Shown here: piece after piece, positions 54,254 to 63,272 of the stretch
Layout: every line of letters begins with the position of its first letter
How positions within the stretch are numbered: the first letter of the stretch is position 1
Notes under the pieces: model-generated
Told to the model about the DNA's origin: nothing
Seen by the model: the letters and a program-made list of their open reading frames with translations, nothing else
Databases searched by the model: none
IMG/VR virus record: IMGVR_UViG_3300032397_000008
Span: 19,040 to 83,039 of that record
Direction: 5' to 3' (one strand)
From: a virus
Length of the DNA stretch: 64,000 nucleotides
Position numbers and translations under genes: made by a program

Positions 54254-56497
54254 ATGGTACCGACCGCATTAGCAGGATTGGAGACTCTGGTTTACTATAC
54301 CACTGACCTCAATAAGAAATTGGATGAGGCTCAGGGGCATACTGACACCATGTCCAAGAACATGAAGTTGATTGAGATGGCGACGGATAAAACGTCCTAC
54401 TGGTGGCACAAGATGCTTCCAATGGCCGTGAAGCCGTTCAGTGGATTAATAGACACCATCGGCAAGAATGTCGCTGCGACGAACAAGGCTTTTAAGGAAG
54501 AGTTACAAACGATTTCAGAACGTCAGAAAGATTTGCGAAATATAGAGAAGAGCCTACAGAGCGAACAGTCTCACTGGAGAATAGATCGCAATGCTCAGGA
54601 AATGAAATTCCTGGAAGGCCAGGAATCGAAACTCAGACTTCAGTACGAATGGCATAAACTCGTCAACCTCAAGTCATTGCAGGCAGTGGCTTTGATGTTC
54701 AAAGATACCTGGGCGGCGCACAGGACATTCAATGCAGCCCTACTTGAGGCAAACGCTAATTTGGACAAGCGCCGAGGTCTGATAACAGACACGTTCGGGG
54801 TTCAGATAAAACTGGGTGCCAGTACGGATACCATGCGAGGTGCGGTAGGAGCACTGACAAAGTATGGGTTCGATCTCCGGGGAACCTATAAGGACCTGGT
54901 TCAGTACGTGGTTCAGATGAAGGAAGGTCTGGGTGTTTCCGAAGAAGAGAGTGTGCAGCTGGCCCGGGTGTTCGGTATATCCTTGAAAATGGATGTCAAG
55001 GCAGTGGCGGACACGATCACATCTATTGTGAACTGGACTAGTTTGGCGGCCGATGAAGCAACCCGATTTTCTCAGGAGATTGGTCGTGGCATAATGAACA
55101 TCGCGGGGTTTGGTGGCAAGGGAGATATTCGTGGGGCCATGGGACTCACTGCTGCTTTGAAGGACGTGGGAGGTGACCCGGCCGAGATGGCCAAGATGTT
55201 TCGTACGATGTCGGGTGGGTCCACCCAGGGTGTCATGCTTCGTGGAATGGCCGGCATTACCGCTGGTCAGATGCTGGGCGGTAAGTCATGGGCGGAGGGG
55301 TTGGATCGATTTATCAAGGGTATCGTGCAGTCTAAGAAGGGTACTGAGTCCTATACGATTGAGGTTGAGCAGGCAGCACAGATACTTGGAACGACCACCG
55401 ATACGGTTCAGAGATGGAGTGCTGCTCTGGCTGAGTCCAACAAGCCTATTACAGAATCTCAGAAGTTACAAGACCGCTGGAAAGAGCAAATCAAAGGTAC
55501 CAGCGAGGGGTGGAATCGTCTGGTGGTGTCGGTTCAGGCGCTCTATCGGAAGGGCTTGACCCCGCTGATCCCGTTATTTCAGAAGTTCGTGGGTCTAGTA
55601 ACTGAGTTGGTTGATGCTCTTGCGCGTATTCCATCGTGGGTATTGACTGTTGGTGCTTTGTCTGGCGCAGTAACTGGAGTAAGAGGCATAGGAAAGTGGT
55701 TTGGAGCGGGATTAAGTAGATTAGGATTTCTGGCCTCTGCTAAAGCCGCTGGTGGCGATCTTGCTCAATCCTTGAGTCCTGGGATATCCGGCGGACCCGC
55801 AGCAGCAGGATTGGCGAGAACAGGATTGTTCGGTTCAACAACGAGGGCTGCGATGAGTGTACCTCACGTAGCTCTCGCCACCGCCGTCTTTGGGACATTC
55901 TGGACACTGGGGCGGGCACTCGACAGGGCGTGGCCTAATAACTGGGTCCATACCCTAGCGGTAGAAGTAGGTACGGAGACTGTTGGACGCATGGACAAGA
56001 GGGTTGTTTATGCTAGGACCGCTGAAGCGGATTCATTGACCACGAGGTGGAATAAAGTTATCGAAAAGGCAATGAAGACTGGTGATACCACGCATCTTAA
56101 TGAAGATCTGGCAGAGGCGGTTGCAGGGTCTAACCTACCTAAATTTTTAGCGAGCGGACAAATGGGTGCTGCTGGTTATGTTAGGGCAATCAGCCGTCAG
56201 GTTCAAGATACCCATGACCAATTGGTGTCCCTGCAACAAAGTACGCGGAACAAACCATCGTTTTGGGTGTCATCGAATGAGGAGCTGGAAAAACTTCGGC
56301 TGCAACGTGAAACTTCTCAAGGAATTGAACAAGTGGTGACCAATACGGGTCTGTACCTGGATATACTACAAAAGATTGCTCAGGACTTTAGGGGCTTGAA
56401 ACAAGACAACGCCGTTGTCAATACTGAAAACGTCAATCGTGAGTTGTTGAGAGGTGGATCATTCCCGTCGGAGAATATCCCTCACTATCAACCGTAG
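54254..56497 (+). CDS. Tail tape measure-like protein
   Basis: 747 residues with long amphipathic helical stretches early (about 20-200), a compact middle (LITDTFGVQIKLGASTDTMRGAVGALTKYGF in part) with Gly/Ala-rich repeated-looking segments (TAALKDVGGDPAEMAKMFRTMSGG in part), and hydrophobic segments near residues 460-520 (ALFGTFWTLGRALD-type and PSWVLTVGALSGAVTG). This is the usual build of tape measure proteins. TTGTAGATAAATAG precedes the ATG. Its stop overlaps the motif B box of the next gene. Confidence 0.6.
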   Translation: MVPTALAGLETLVYYTTDLNKKLDEAQGHTDTMSKNMKLIEMATDKTSYWWHKMLPMAVKPFSGLIDTIGKNVAATNKAFKEELQTISERQKDLRNIEKSLQSEQSHWRIDRNAQEMKFLEGQESKLRLQYEWHKLVNLKSLQAVALMFKDTWAAHRTFNAALLEANANLDKRRGLITDTFGVQIKLGASTDTMRGAVGALTKYGFDLRGTYKDLVQYVVQMKEGLGVSEEESVQLARVFGISLKMDVKAVADTITSIVNWTSLAADEATRFSQEIGRGIMNIAGFGGKGDIRGAMGLTAALKDVGGDPAEMAKMFRTMSGGSTQGVMLRGMAGITAGQMLGGKSWAEGLDRFIKGIVQSKKGTESYTIEVEQAAQILGTTTDTVQRWSAALAESNKPITESQKLQDRWKEQIKGTSEGWNRLVVSVQALYRKGLTPLIPLFQKFVGLVTELVDALARIPSWVLTVGALSGAVTGVRGIGKWFGAGLSRLGFLASAKAAGGDLAQSLSPGISGGPAAAGLARTGLFGSTTRAAMSVPHVALATAVFGTFWTLGRALDRAWPNNWVHTLAVEVGTETVGRMDKRVVYARTAEADSLTTRWNKVIEKAMKTGDTTHLNEDLAEAVAGSNLPKFLASGQMGAAGYVRAISRQVQDTHDQLVSLQQSTRNKPSFWVSSNEELEKLRLQRETSQGIEQVVTNTGLYLDILQKIAQDFRGLKQDNAVVNTENVNRELLRGGSFPSENIPHYQP

Positions 56498-56504
56498 TTA
56501 AAAT
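56494..56504 (+). promoter_or_regulatory. Motif B (GTAGTTAAAAT) box
   Basis: The box overlaps the stop codon of the tape measure gene (TAG in GTAGTTA) and joins the ATG at 56505. Confidence 0.55.
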
Positions 56505-57635
56505 ATGCCACCGCAGCCCCAACCCCAGCGCGAGAGTTCTAAACGAACTAGTGGTCGTTTGACGGCGTTGCAGTCTACATACGTATTAGACACGCATGAC
56601 TTGCCTACTTGGCAGGGGCAGGCACTCTTTTTTCCTGCTATGCCGGATGTCATAGAATTGGCTCGCAAGACGGATTATGCAGTGGTGAATGCTCGCTATG
56701 CGCCGGATGGCATACACATCTATAAGAGCACTTTTCCCTTGGAAATTCCTATCACGTTTAAGTTAGCATCCAATGACATCGACTTTTGTCCCAAGGGCGT
56801 CTATTCTCTGCTTCAAATGGCAGCACTCTTACATGCCTTGGTGCTACCTTTGGGAACGCAAGATAAGAAAGTTACTGCGACCCAAATGGCATCTACCGTT
56901 GGAGAGCCCGCTCCGGCCATTGCTGGTCAGCCGAGCACTTCAAGCGCAAGTAATGCACAAGACCCGAACGTAAGCACTTCTTGCGAGCAAGATGATGCGC
57001 TTCGACCTCCGGTAACTTGTGCGCTAGAATTGATGTGGACCGAGGCAGAGGGTCCCGGTATCGTGTGCATCGGGTATGTCAAGGATGTGTCCGCGAAATT
57101 TTCAGGTCCATGGCTGAGGGGACCTCGTCAGTCTTTCAACCTTCCATCGTTTTGCGATTTTTCGTTTACGTTTGTTCATGCTCCTGGGTATGGTAATGAT
57201 TATACCAAAACGGGGCAGGGATTAGGTCAGCAGGTGCACGCTTACGCTCAGTACGTGGAGAAGCACTTCTATAGCACGTTTGGTCTGTCTAACAATGGGG
57301 CGGCCGGGTCAAAATACAGGGGACTTAGAGACGGACCGCCAAAAGGCACAAAGCCACCGAACGTGCCGCCCGTGACGGCTGCTCAGGAAGCAACCTTACC
57401 TTCAACTCTTGAAGCTAGAGTTAAGGCTGAAACAAATAAGAATGAGAATCTGATCACGCAGCGCGATCGGCAAGAAAATTGGGCAATATATTTAGGCGAA
57501 AGTGGCAATCCTATGAGTCAGGAGGCATACAGGCAGCTCGCTGAGCAGACTCGACAAATCAATACTCAAAATTATGTGCCTGTGACCACATCCCGTTGGA
57601 GCATGATAGGCGTGGTAGGTCGTGGACATTATTAA
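56505..57635 (+). CDS. Virion structural protein (tail/baseplate candidate)
   Basis: 376 residues. After a short basic arm, a beta-rich domain: ALFFPAMPDVIELARKTDYAVVNARYAPDGIHIYKSTFPLEIP (quoted in part). A long Gln/Ala/Thr-rich linker follows, then CALELMWTEAEGPGIVCIGYVKDV and LPSFCDFSFTFVHAPGYGND, resembling phage tail-tube or baseplate beta domains. Ends beside the convergent gp46 gene, overlapping its end by 4 bases. Motif B upstream and adjacency to the tape measure support a tail role. Confidence 0.6.
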   Translation: MPPQPQPQRESSKRTSGRLTALQSTYVLDTHDLPTWQGQALFFPAMPDVIELARKTDYAVVNARYAPDGIHIYKSTFPLEIPITFKLASNDIDFCPKGVYSLLQMAALLHALVLPLGTQDKKVTATQMASTVGEPAPAIAGQPSTSSASNAQDPNVSTSCEQDDALRPPVTCALELMWTEAEGPGIVCIGYVKDVSAKFSGPWLRGPRQSFNLPSFCDFSFTFVHAPGYGNDYTKTGQGLGQQVHAYAQYVEKHFYSTFGLSNNGAAGSKYRGLRDGPPKGTKPPNVPPVTAAQEATLPSTLEARVKAETNKNENLITQRDRQENWAIYLGESGNPMSQEAYRQLAEQTRQINTQNYVPVTTSRWSMIGVVGRGHY

Positions 57636-60600
57636 GCCCACTTGAACGTGGTGCCATCGTCTTCAGTCTTTTCAGCGATCAGGATGTAATCTGCAAAATT
57701 TGCTGTTTCCTGATGATGATCTACCACGAAGATTAAAATTCCTAGAGTGTGAGCAACCTGTTTCATGTAGGATAGGATGCTCTTGCGCACAGCGGGGTCT
57801 TGAGAGTTCAGTACTTCATCATACCATCGGTAACCGATTCGATTGGACACCTGACCGACCTCGGACAACGTCTCAGCGATGATCAGATTAGTGAGACCGC
57901 TCTCTCCCTTGGAATTACCGGCAATCTTCTTTGATCCTATCCGGTTGTTTACGTTGACCGTCAGTTCGGCTTTCGAATCCCCGCTGGCAAGCGCACGGGA
58001 CGTGGCGTAGGTGACTTCAATAGTGCCACCGGTCATAAGCAGGCTGATACGCCGGGCAATCTCATTCAGGGGATTTATCACTTCTCCTAGCACCATGTTG
58101 GGTATGCCAAACGGACCGAATCCACGATTCCAATAATCTACAATCTTCAGAACTTCCTGTGACTGAAATAGTTTCGTGGATGTTTCTTCTACACTGCCAG
58201 ATGCCTTTTTGTGTTCCTCCTGGCGTTCTTCGAACACTGTCTTGGCTCGCAATAAAGTAGAGTTGTCAGGACCTCGTTCTAATGCCGCCAGGGTTACCTG
58301 GAGGCTTCTGATGTTGTCTTTAATGCGGTTTAACTCTCGATCCGACTCCTCATATTGATTACTCAGCGTTGTGGTTTCCCGGGCACCTCCTAGGTTGCGG
58401 ATATCGGCGTCAATCTCTCGGACCGTGGTTTCATACTGTTGCACGGTGGTGCTCGCTACACGCAAATTTGCGGCGAAGGTGTCAAGCGCTTTCTGAGCTT
58501 CCACAATCGAAGTCTGTTGCCGTTCCAGTTCTTCCTGACCGTATGCCTTGTCCCACGCCTTGCCGCACGTTGGGCAATTCTTTGGGACTGACTTCATCTT
58601 GGCTAGAGCCTGTTCTTCCTGGCGAATTTTAGCTTGTGCCTCCGCCCGAGGAGCATGAAGTGTGTCACGCTTGGCACGGTGCTCCGTCAGCTCGCGCTCA
58701 ATTTTGTTGCGTTGCTTTTCCAGCTCATGGTGCTGGCGTGCCTTTTCATCTTCGATCTCTTTGAGTCGCTTACGAATATCAGCTAACGTTTTTACCAGCT
58801 CCTGCGCTCGTATGTCCAGACGGGACTGACTCGCCTTCGATTCTACAAGTTTGGTGTGGTTCCTGGCTACTTCTTCATCGAACGCACGTTGCGCTGTTTT
58901 CAGGGCATCTTGAGCTTGATTCTTGGCAACGATAACTGACTGTAAGCGGCGGCGGGCTTCTTCGATCATCGCTTGATCGGTTGCGAGGTCTCGCTTGGCA
59001 TTTTGTAGTGCTTTGGAAGACTTTTCGGCATAGAAAGTCCAAGGAGGCTGCTGGAGCGACCACATAAGAACGTCTACAGCGTCTTTTTCAGATAGTTTAC
59101 TGAACTTGAGGTTGTCACCGTCAATGAACACTGTCCACTGGGCCAATTCGGGTGTGACGTTGACTACCCTTGTTAGTTCCTCTCGTGTTTCGGTGAGATG
59201 TCCTCGCTCGATGGGTGTCTCTTGGCCGATGGTGTAGCGCAGTCCTTCACCAGTGCGGCTGAGTTCTTTGCACTTGAATCCCATTTCAACTCTTAGGGGT
59301 TGATCGTTGAGAGTCGTGCGTAAGTCAATGTAAGTGTTACCTTTGTCGTTGTGACTGTAATCGCCTAGCTTGCTAAATTTGCCTGTTACGCCAACCAAAG
59401 ACCGGCTAATTGCTTCTCCGAGGGACGTCTTGCCTGAGTTATGCGTTACCGTGAAATCATCCAGAAGGTACAAACCATCCCTGTCTAAAGTGAATCCGTA
59501 GAAGTCATTTTCGTCCAAGTGTTTAATCGAAAATCCAGTAACGTTGTGTTGTCTGTTACTGTTCGATTTATCCGCTTTTTTGCGTAGTAGGTGAGTTGGT
59601 ATGTCTTCTATACGTCCGAAAATAGACACGGTATAGCACCACGCACCATTACCTGTCTGGCATTTTTTGAATCTAGGTGCTGGTAGCCGAGCAGTGAACC
59701 CTAAACTACGAGCTAGAAAAGCAGTATCTGTAGCAATCGTTTTGCTGGTACTGTAGAAGTAAAAGCACTTATTAGCGTAATATCCATCAGAATCCAACAA
59801 TCCTGATAGTAAGTTCAAGCGGTCATTTCTTGACGCTGTTTTGTATTGAAACGGTATGTGTTTGTTGTTTATTAAGTTGTACTCTTTAAGAAGTCTCAAA
59901 ACTGTATTTTTCCCGGAATTTTCGAACCGGCCAGATCGCTTGTTTCTATTACGCCCAGCAGAACCTGCCGAAATGAAGATACTTTTGCAACGGGCTTGGT
60001 GCTTTTTTTGGCATCTGACAGATAGACCAAGTCGAGTGGCGTAGGATATCCATTCGTTTTCGACCTCTGCGTCAGCGGTTGTTATAGCTGAAGTTCTGCT
60101 ATGGCCGTCTCCCAGCCATAGTCCTAGTATCCTTGGTGGTATTTTTAGGTTGCCCAGATTGCTGAAGTCTACGGCGTCGCTGGTGTACAGTTTGCAACTA
60201 TCGCGCTTATGCCTACTCATGTTCAGAAAATCTTTAACCGAGACAGTGAAGTATCCTTTGGCGCATGGTTCGGTAGGCGCGTAGTTGCAGTGTTTTCTGC
60301 ATCTTACAGAATTTTTGTCTACAATGTACTGTCCTGGAGTAAGGTAAAGTGCCAAAATATGATCTTCGTTGATGATAAATTCATGGCCGTGTAATGGCAC
60401 TATTTTGAACATTTTGCCTCTCCCACGGCACAGCTTCATCACTTCTCTCGGAGCTGAATCTGGACCCATTAACTTGTCTCCAACCGTGATACTTTCTACG
60501 GGTGCAAGCCTACCATCGTGTAACAGAACCAGTTGTCCTTTGGCGTGGCACCCCACGGAGTCCATCTTGCCATTTGAGGCACGGTTTGATCCTGTAACCA

Positions 60601-60691
60601 AGACGAGACCCTTGTCAGGAAACTCTATTTCTGCATCGTGGACCTGCTGCCAGTTGCGAATGTGGATTGATTTAAGCGTCAGTTGAGCCAT
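57632..60691 (-). CDS. gp46/SbcC-like recombination ATPase with intein in the P-loop
   Basis: ATG 60691 follows GCAGGAG, one of the better Shine-Dalgarno sites. Exteins: MAQLTLKSIHIRNWQQVHDAEI..., a Walker A split as NGKMDSVG | SGKTSLGEAI, a long coiled coil with a zinc-hook CPTC (NCPTCGKAW) and a C-terminal ABC-type half with SGGE-like QESGLTNLIIAE signature and Walker B (ILIFVVDHHQ). It resects DNA ends with a gp47/SbcD-type nuclease not seen in this window. The intein occupies residues 48-418. Confidence 0.88.
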   Translation of the reverse strand: MAQLTLKSIHIRNWQQVHDAEIEFPDKGLVLVTGSNRASNGKMDSVGCHAKGQLVLLHDGRLAPVESITVGDKLMGPDSAPREVMKLCRGRGKMFKIVPLHGHEFIINEDHILALYLTPGQYIVDKNSVRCRKHCNYAPTEPCAKGYFTVSVKDFLNMSRHKRDSCKLYTSDAVDFSNLGNLKIPPRILGLWLGDGHSRTSAITTADAEVENEWISYATRLGLSVRCQKKHQARCKSIFISAGSAGRNRNKRSGRFENSGKNTVLRLLKEYNLINNKHIPFQYKTASRNDRLNLLSGLLDSDGYYANKCFYFYSTSKTIATDTAFLARSLGFTARLPAPRFKKCQTGNGAWCYTVSIFGRIEDIPTHLLRKKADKSNSNRQHNVTGFSIKHLDENDFYGFTLDRDGLYLLDDFTVTHNSGKTSLGEAISRSLVGVTGKFSKLGDYSHNDKGNTYIDLRTTLNDQPLRVEMGFKCKELSRTGEGLRYTIGQETPIERGHLTETREELTRVVNVTPELAQWTVFIDGDNLKFSKLSEKDAVDVLMWSLQQPPWTFYAEKSSKALQNAKRDLATDQAMIEEARRRLQSVIVAKNQAQDALKTAQRAFDEEVARNHTKLVESKASQSRLDIRAQELVKTLADIRKRLKEIEDEKARQHHELEKQRNKIERELTEHRAKRDTLHAPRAEAQAKIRQEEQALAKMKSVPKNCPTCGKAWDKAYGQEELERQQTSIVEAQKALDTFAANLRVASTTVQQYETTVREIDADIRNLGGARETTTLSNQYEESDRELNRIKDNIRSLQVTLAALERGPDNSTLLRAKTVFEERQEEHKKASGSVEETSTKLFQSQEVLKIVDYWNRGFGPFGIPNMVLGEVINPLNEIARRISLLMTGGTIEVTYATSRALASGDSKAELTVNVNNRIGSKKIAGNSKGESGLTNLIIAETLSEVGQVSNRIGYRWYDEVLNSQDPAVRKSILSYMKQVAHTLGILIFVVDHHQETANFADYILIAEKTEDDGTTFKWA
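59438..60550 (-). mobile_element. Intein with LAGLIDADG nuclease in the gp46 Walker A
   Basis: CHAKGQLVLLHDG starts the N-terminal splicing block (Cys1) and NEDHILALY is a block B. LAGLIDADG motifs are LGLWLGDGHS and LLSGLLDSDGYY. The C-terminal block ends DDFTVTHN with +1 Ser of SGKTS. It sits inside the P-loop between G and SGKT, the classic intein site in ATPases. 371 residues, all blocks apparently intact. Confidence 0.92.
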
Positions 60692-60697
60692 TCTCCT

Positions 60698-60708
60698 GCA
60701 TAGAACGG
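60698..60708 (-). promoter_or_regulatory. Motif A (CCGTTCTATGC) box of gp46
   Basis: On the minus strand this ends six bases before the ATG at 60691. The divergent motif B of 60724 lies a few bases away, so the two genes have back-to-back promoters of different class. Confidence 0.5.
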
Positions 60709-60712
60709 ATTT

Positions 60713-60723
60713 GTAGTTAAAGC
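60713..60723 (+). promoter_or_regulatory. Motif B (GTAGTTAAAGC) box
   Basis: Canonical box joined to the ATG at 60724. Confidence 0.6.
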
Positions 60724-61407
60724 ATGAAAGTTGAAGATCTAGTATCAGTAATTCTGGAAGATGAAGGCGATAGTTTACCCGGGGCTCTGTTCTATTTTGA
60801 TGGAATGGCCACAAAAGGATATTACGTATCCCCTCCTGAAAAAGGGGACATTCTTGCTAAAATTGTAGACATCATTGCCAAACTGCGCCCTGCCCTTTTT
60901 GCTAGTAACAGGGAGCTTCCGGATGCTGATCGGGTAATCGAGGCCATGATGAACCAGTATAATTTGATCGTAGCACTGAACTTCGAAAATGAAATAGCAA
61001 TCTATTCCAAGAACTCCAATTTTAATTTGCCGGAAGAGTTCAATGATAAACTGAAGTACTATTTCGGTGCGACTCCGGAAACTGAAGCTGTGTGGTTTAC
61101 AACACTGGCCAGCGAGACACCGATTGTAGCGAAGCTTTTCAAGTCGGATCAGCGTAAGAAAGACTCACGCGCTCCCTCAACGACTCCCAACGAGGATGAA
61201 CCAGAAGTTCCGATCGCTTCTTTACTGGGTGTTGCCAAGCCAGCTGACCTGGCGACTGCGCCTTGGAGCCTCAGTGATTTAAAAAAGGTAGGTGCTAGAG
61301 GTAAGGCCAAACCCCTTAGCTATCACGATCGAGCTGATTTTAGGGGTCATTTTTGGGGACCGGACCGAGAACCGATGACGGGTGACTTGGATCAGTTAGG
61401 ATATTGA
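60724..61407 (+). CDS. Protein with capsid-targeting-like N-terminus
   Basis: 227 residues; N-terminus MKVEDLVSVILEDEGDS is an amphipathic helix ending in I-L-E. The first ~140 residues contain ALFYFDGMATKGYYVSP and a helical region (ADRVIEAMMNQYNLI); the C-terminal half is linker-like, ending in basic WSLSDLKKVGARGKAK segments. Canonical motif B upstream. Likely a head-internal protein cut by the gp21-type protease. No catalytic motif is seen. Confidence 0.55.
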   Translation: MKVEDLVSVILEDEGDSLPGALFYFDGMATKGYYVSPPEKGDILAKIVDIIAKLRPALFASNRELPDADRVIEAMMNQYNLIVALNFENEIAIYSKNSNFNLPEEFNDKLKYYFGATPETEAVWFTTLASETPIVAKLFKSDQRKKDSRAPSTTPNEDEPEVPIASLLGVAKPADLATAPWSLSDLKKVGARGKAKPLSYHDRADFRGHFWGPDREPMTGDLDQLGY

Positions 61408-62300
61408 TGCGCTGTACTCACGACCCAGAGCATACGTCGTTTGACGAATTGTTTGCTAATTATTCGAATGACTTGCTACAGGCGGTGCAGACTGCTATCG
61501 AGGAACGGCTGACCTATGATCAACTGTTCAACGTGTCGGAGCCCAAGCGGGTCCTGCGCTCATTTACGGTTAAAGGACCGCCGCTTACCGTAGATGCTTA
61601 TCAAGACGCCGTCTACTACATCTTCCGTTTCAAAGCGAGTCCGTCTACAGAACTCAGGCGACACGTTGGGTACGTCAAGTTCCACAAGCCCAAGAGAGGT
61701 AATCGACAAAAACCTCTACAAGATATCGAGGTCACGGTCGATTGTGATTGTAAGGACTTTCGCTACCGGTGGGCGTGGGCGAACAAGCAACGTGGATCAA
61801 GCCGGGTAGGTCCAAGCAGTTTGAACAAAGCGATCAATCGTGCTCCACGTATCACTAACCCAGGCAGCCGGCCAGGTCTTTGTAAACATTTGTTAGCAAC
61901 GCGGCACTACATCTACGGCTTGCTATCAAACTTTCCTGCTGATAAGAGTCTGGATAAGGCAGATAAGCTGGATAAGCTGACAAAGTATGCTACTCGCCGA
62001 TACATCAACTATGCCGCAGACTACGAGAAGGCTAAGGCGTTGGACCGAAAGTGGAAAGACTGGAGAATAAGGCGGCAAATGCAGGGTATGCAGCCTGCTG
62101 GTGGCTTGCCTCCACCGGCCGAACCGGAGCCTCAACCACAGATACCGAATGTTCAGCAACGAGAAATGCCTGTTCCTTTGCCACCGGAGGAAGGAATTCC
62201 AAACCCTCCGCAGCGATTGCCTCCGAATCCAGCCGGACGGCAGAGGCGGGTGCCAGAACCGCCACCTCCGGAAGAAGGTCCAGAAAATGAGATAGTGTGA
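61407..62300 (+). CDS. SWIM-type zinc-finger protein
   Basis: ATG 61407 overlaps the previous stop (TGATG). The central region has VDCDCKDFRYRW followed ~40 residues later by PGLCKHLLA, the CxC...CxH pattern of SWIM zinc fingers. A Pro/Glu-rich tail of ~90 residues follows (PPPAEPEPQPQIPN). SWIM fingers bind DNA or proteins. The position between presumed head-internal genes suggests a packaged or structural role. Confidence 0.65.
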   Translation: MRCTHDPEHTSFDELFANYSNDLLQAVQTAIEERLTYDQLFNVSEPKRVLRSFTVKGPPLTVDAYQDAVYYIFRFKASPSTELRRHVGYVKFHKPKRGNRQKPLQDIEVTVDCDCKDFRYRWAWANKQRGSSRVGPSSLNKAINRAPRITNPGSRPGLCKHLLATRHYIYGLLSNFPADKSLDKADKLDKLTKYATRRYINYAADYEKAKALDRKWKDWRIRRQMQGMQPAGGLPPPAEPEPQPQIPNVQQREMPVPLPPEEGIPNPPQRLPPNPAGRQRRVPEPPPPEEGPENEIV

Positions 62301-62309
62301 GAACGATGC

Positions 62310-62320
62310 GTAGTTAGAGC
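62310..62320 (+). promoter_or_regulatory. Motif B (GTAGTTAGAGC) box
   Basis: The box lies 29 bases before the ATG at 62339; the longer spacing again fits a promoter with a short leader. Confidence 0.45.
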
Positions 62321-62338
62321 AGACGGAAAATCAATCTT

Positions 62339-62731
62339 ATGAAAGACGCAAAACTGATCGAAGCCCAAAAGATCGTCCAAGAAGTGGCGGACGAAATGGC
62401 GAAACTGGATGCTTCGGGTGCGCTTGATACGCCCGGTGTGGAGCCCTTTCCCGACGAAGCGGGTGACACCACTGATCTCGGGGGTCCGGAAGACCTCGCG
62501 GCCGGTCCGGAAGCTCCCGAAGACGAAGCGCTGAACCTCTTGCGAGACATTGCAGGCGGTATCGGACGTCTCGCCAACGAACTTGCTCCTATCGAACCAG
62601 AGGAAGACGAAAACGAGGGAACAGACGAGAAAAAGGAGCCCGGTGAGGAGAATCCATCGCTTCCAGAACCTACCAGCGACGAAATCGAACCGGCTAGCGG
62701 TGAGACCATGCCGGTTCCTTCCGGTGCGTAA
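62339..62731 (+). CDS. Acidic low-complexity protein (130 aa)
   Basis: MKDAKLIEAQKIVQEVADEM is an N-terminal helix; the remainder is extremely acidic and Pro/Gly-rich. Possibly a scaffold or internal protein. Calculated charge would be strongly negative, unlike nucleic-acid-binding internal proteins. The call rests on position and the motif B box. Confidence 0.5.
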   Translation: MKDAKLIEAQKIVQEVADEMAKLDASGALDTPGVEPFPDEAGDTTDLGGPEDLAAGPEAPEDEALNLLRDIAGGIGRLANELAPIEPEEDENEGTDEKKEPGEENPSLPEPTSDEIEPASGETMPVPSGA

Positions 62732-62743
62732 TAGGCTGACCAT

Positions 62744-63211
62744 ATGAGCTACCCAGGTGAATACGTCCAGGTGTATCCTAGAGTGCAGGATGTCCGTACG
62801 GCGGTAATCAGCGGGTACGTTGCTTGCCGTCTTCGCATTGAGGACCCGGTGTTTACGTCCGGCCGGACTACTTACCCAGCCGTCGTCACTCTGTCAAATC
62901 TCAGCACGACCAACACATTAGGCGTTGCGTTCAAAGAAACCAACGATCGTTCCGTCAGCGGAGTGCGTTATCTAGTAGCTGGCGATTATGCGGCGTCTTT
63001 GGTTCCTGCTGGTTTCAAAGAAGTGAAAATCACACCACGGCTCCCATTCCTAGAAGTGTGGGGCACGGATGGTCCAGCTGATATGCGTATGCACATCGCT
63101 TCCAAGACCCGTTGGGAAATTCTTGCGTTTGACAAGGATGCGGATAGCGCCTTCGTTTATCCGCCAATGTGGAACGTAAAACCGTCTCCGACTGCTGTGT
63201 CTTCTCCGTAA
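62744..63211 (+). CDS. Beta-rich virion candidate (155 aa)
   Basis: MSYPGEYVQVYPRVQDVRTAV leads into a beta-strand-rich domain (RLRIEDPVFTSGRTTYPAVVTL, FKEVKITPRLPFLEVWG in part), resembling small phage tail or decoration proteins. A terminator lies 27 bases after its stop. No family is recognised. Confidence 0.55.
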   Translation: MSYPGEYVQVYPRVQDVRTAVISGYVACRLRIEDPVFTSGRTTYPAVVTLSNLSTTNTLGVAFKETNDRSVSGVRYLVAGDYAASLVPAGFKEVKITPRLPFLEVWGTDGPADMRMHIASKTRWEILAFDKDADSAFVYPPMWNVKPSPTAVSSP

Positions 63212-63237
63212 CCGGGTTGAATGTCGTGAAACGTCAA

Positions 63238-63272
63238 ACGACCGCTGGGCAACCGGCGGTCGTTGTGTTTTA
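63238..63272 (+). terminator. Rho-independent terminator
   Basis: ACGACCGCTGG/CCGGCGGTCGT with GCAA loop and TGTGTTTT. It separates the plus-strand virion genes from the convergent partial gene. Confidence 0.75.

Noticed and set aside
61926-62743. Antisense frames over the SWIM and acidic protein genes
   Set aside because: Pro/Glu-rich codons produce open antisense frames; no start signals.
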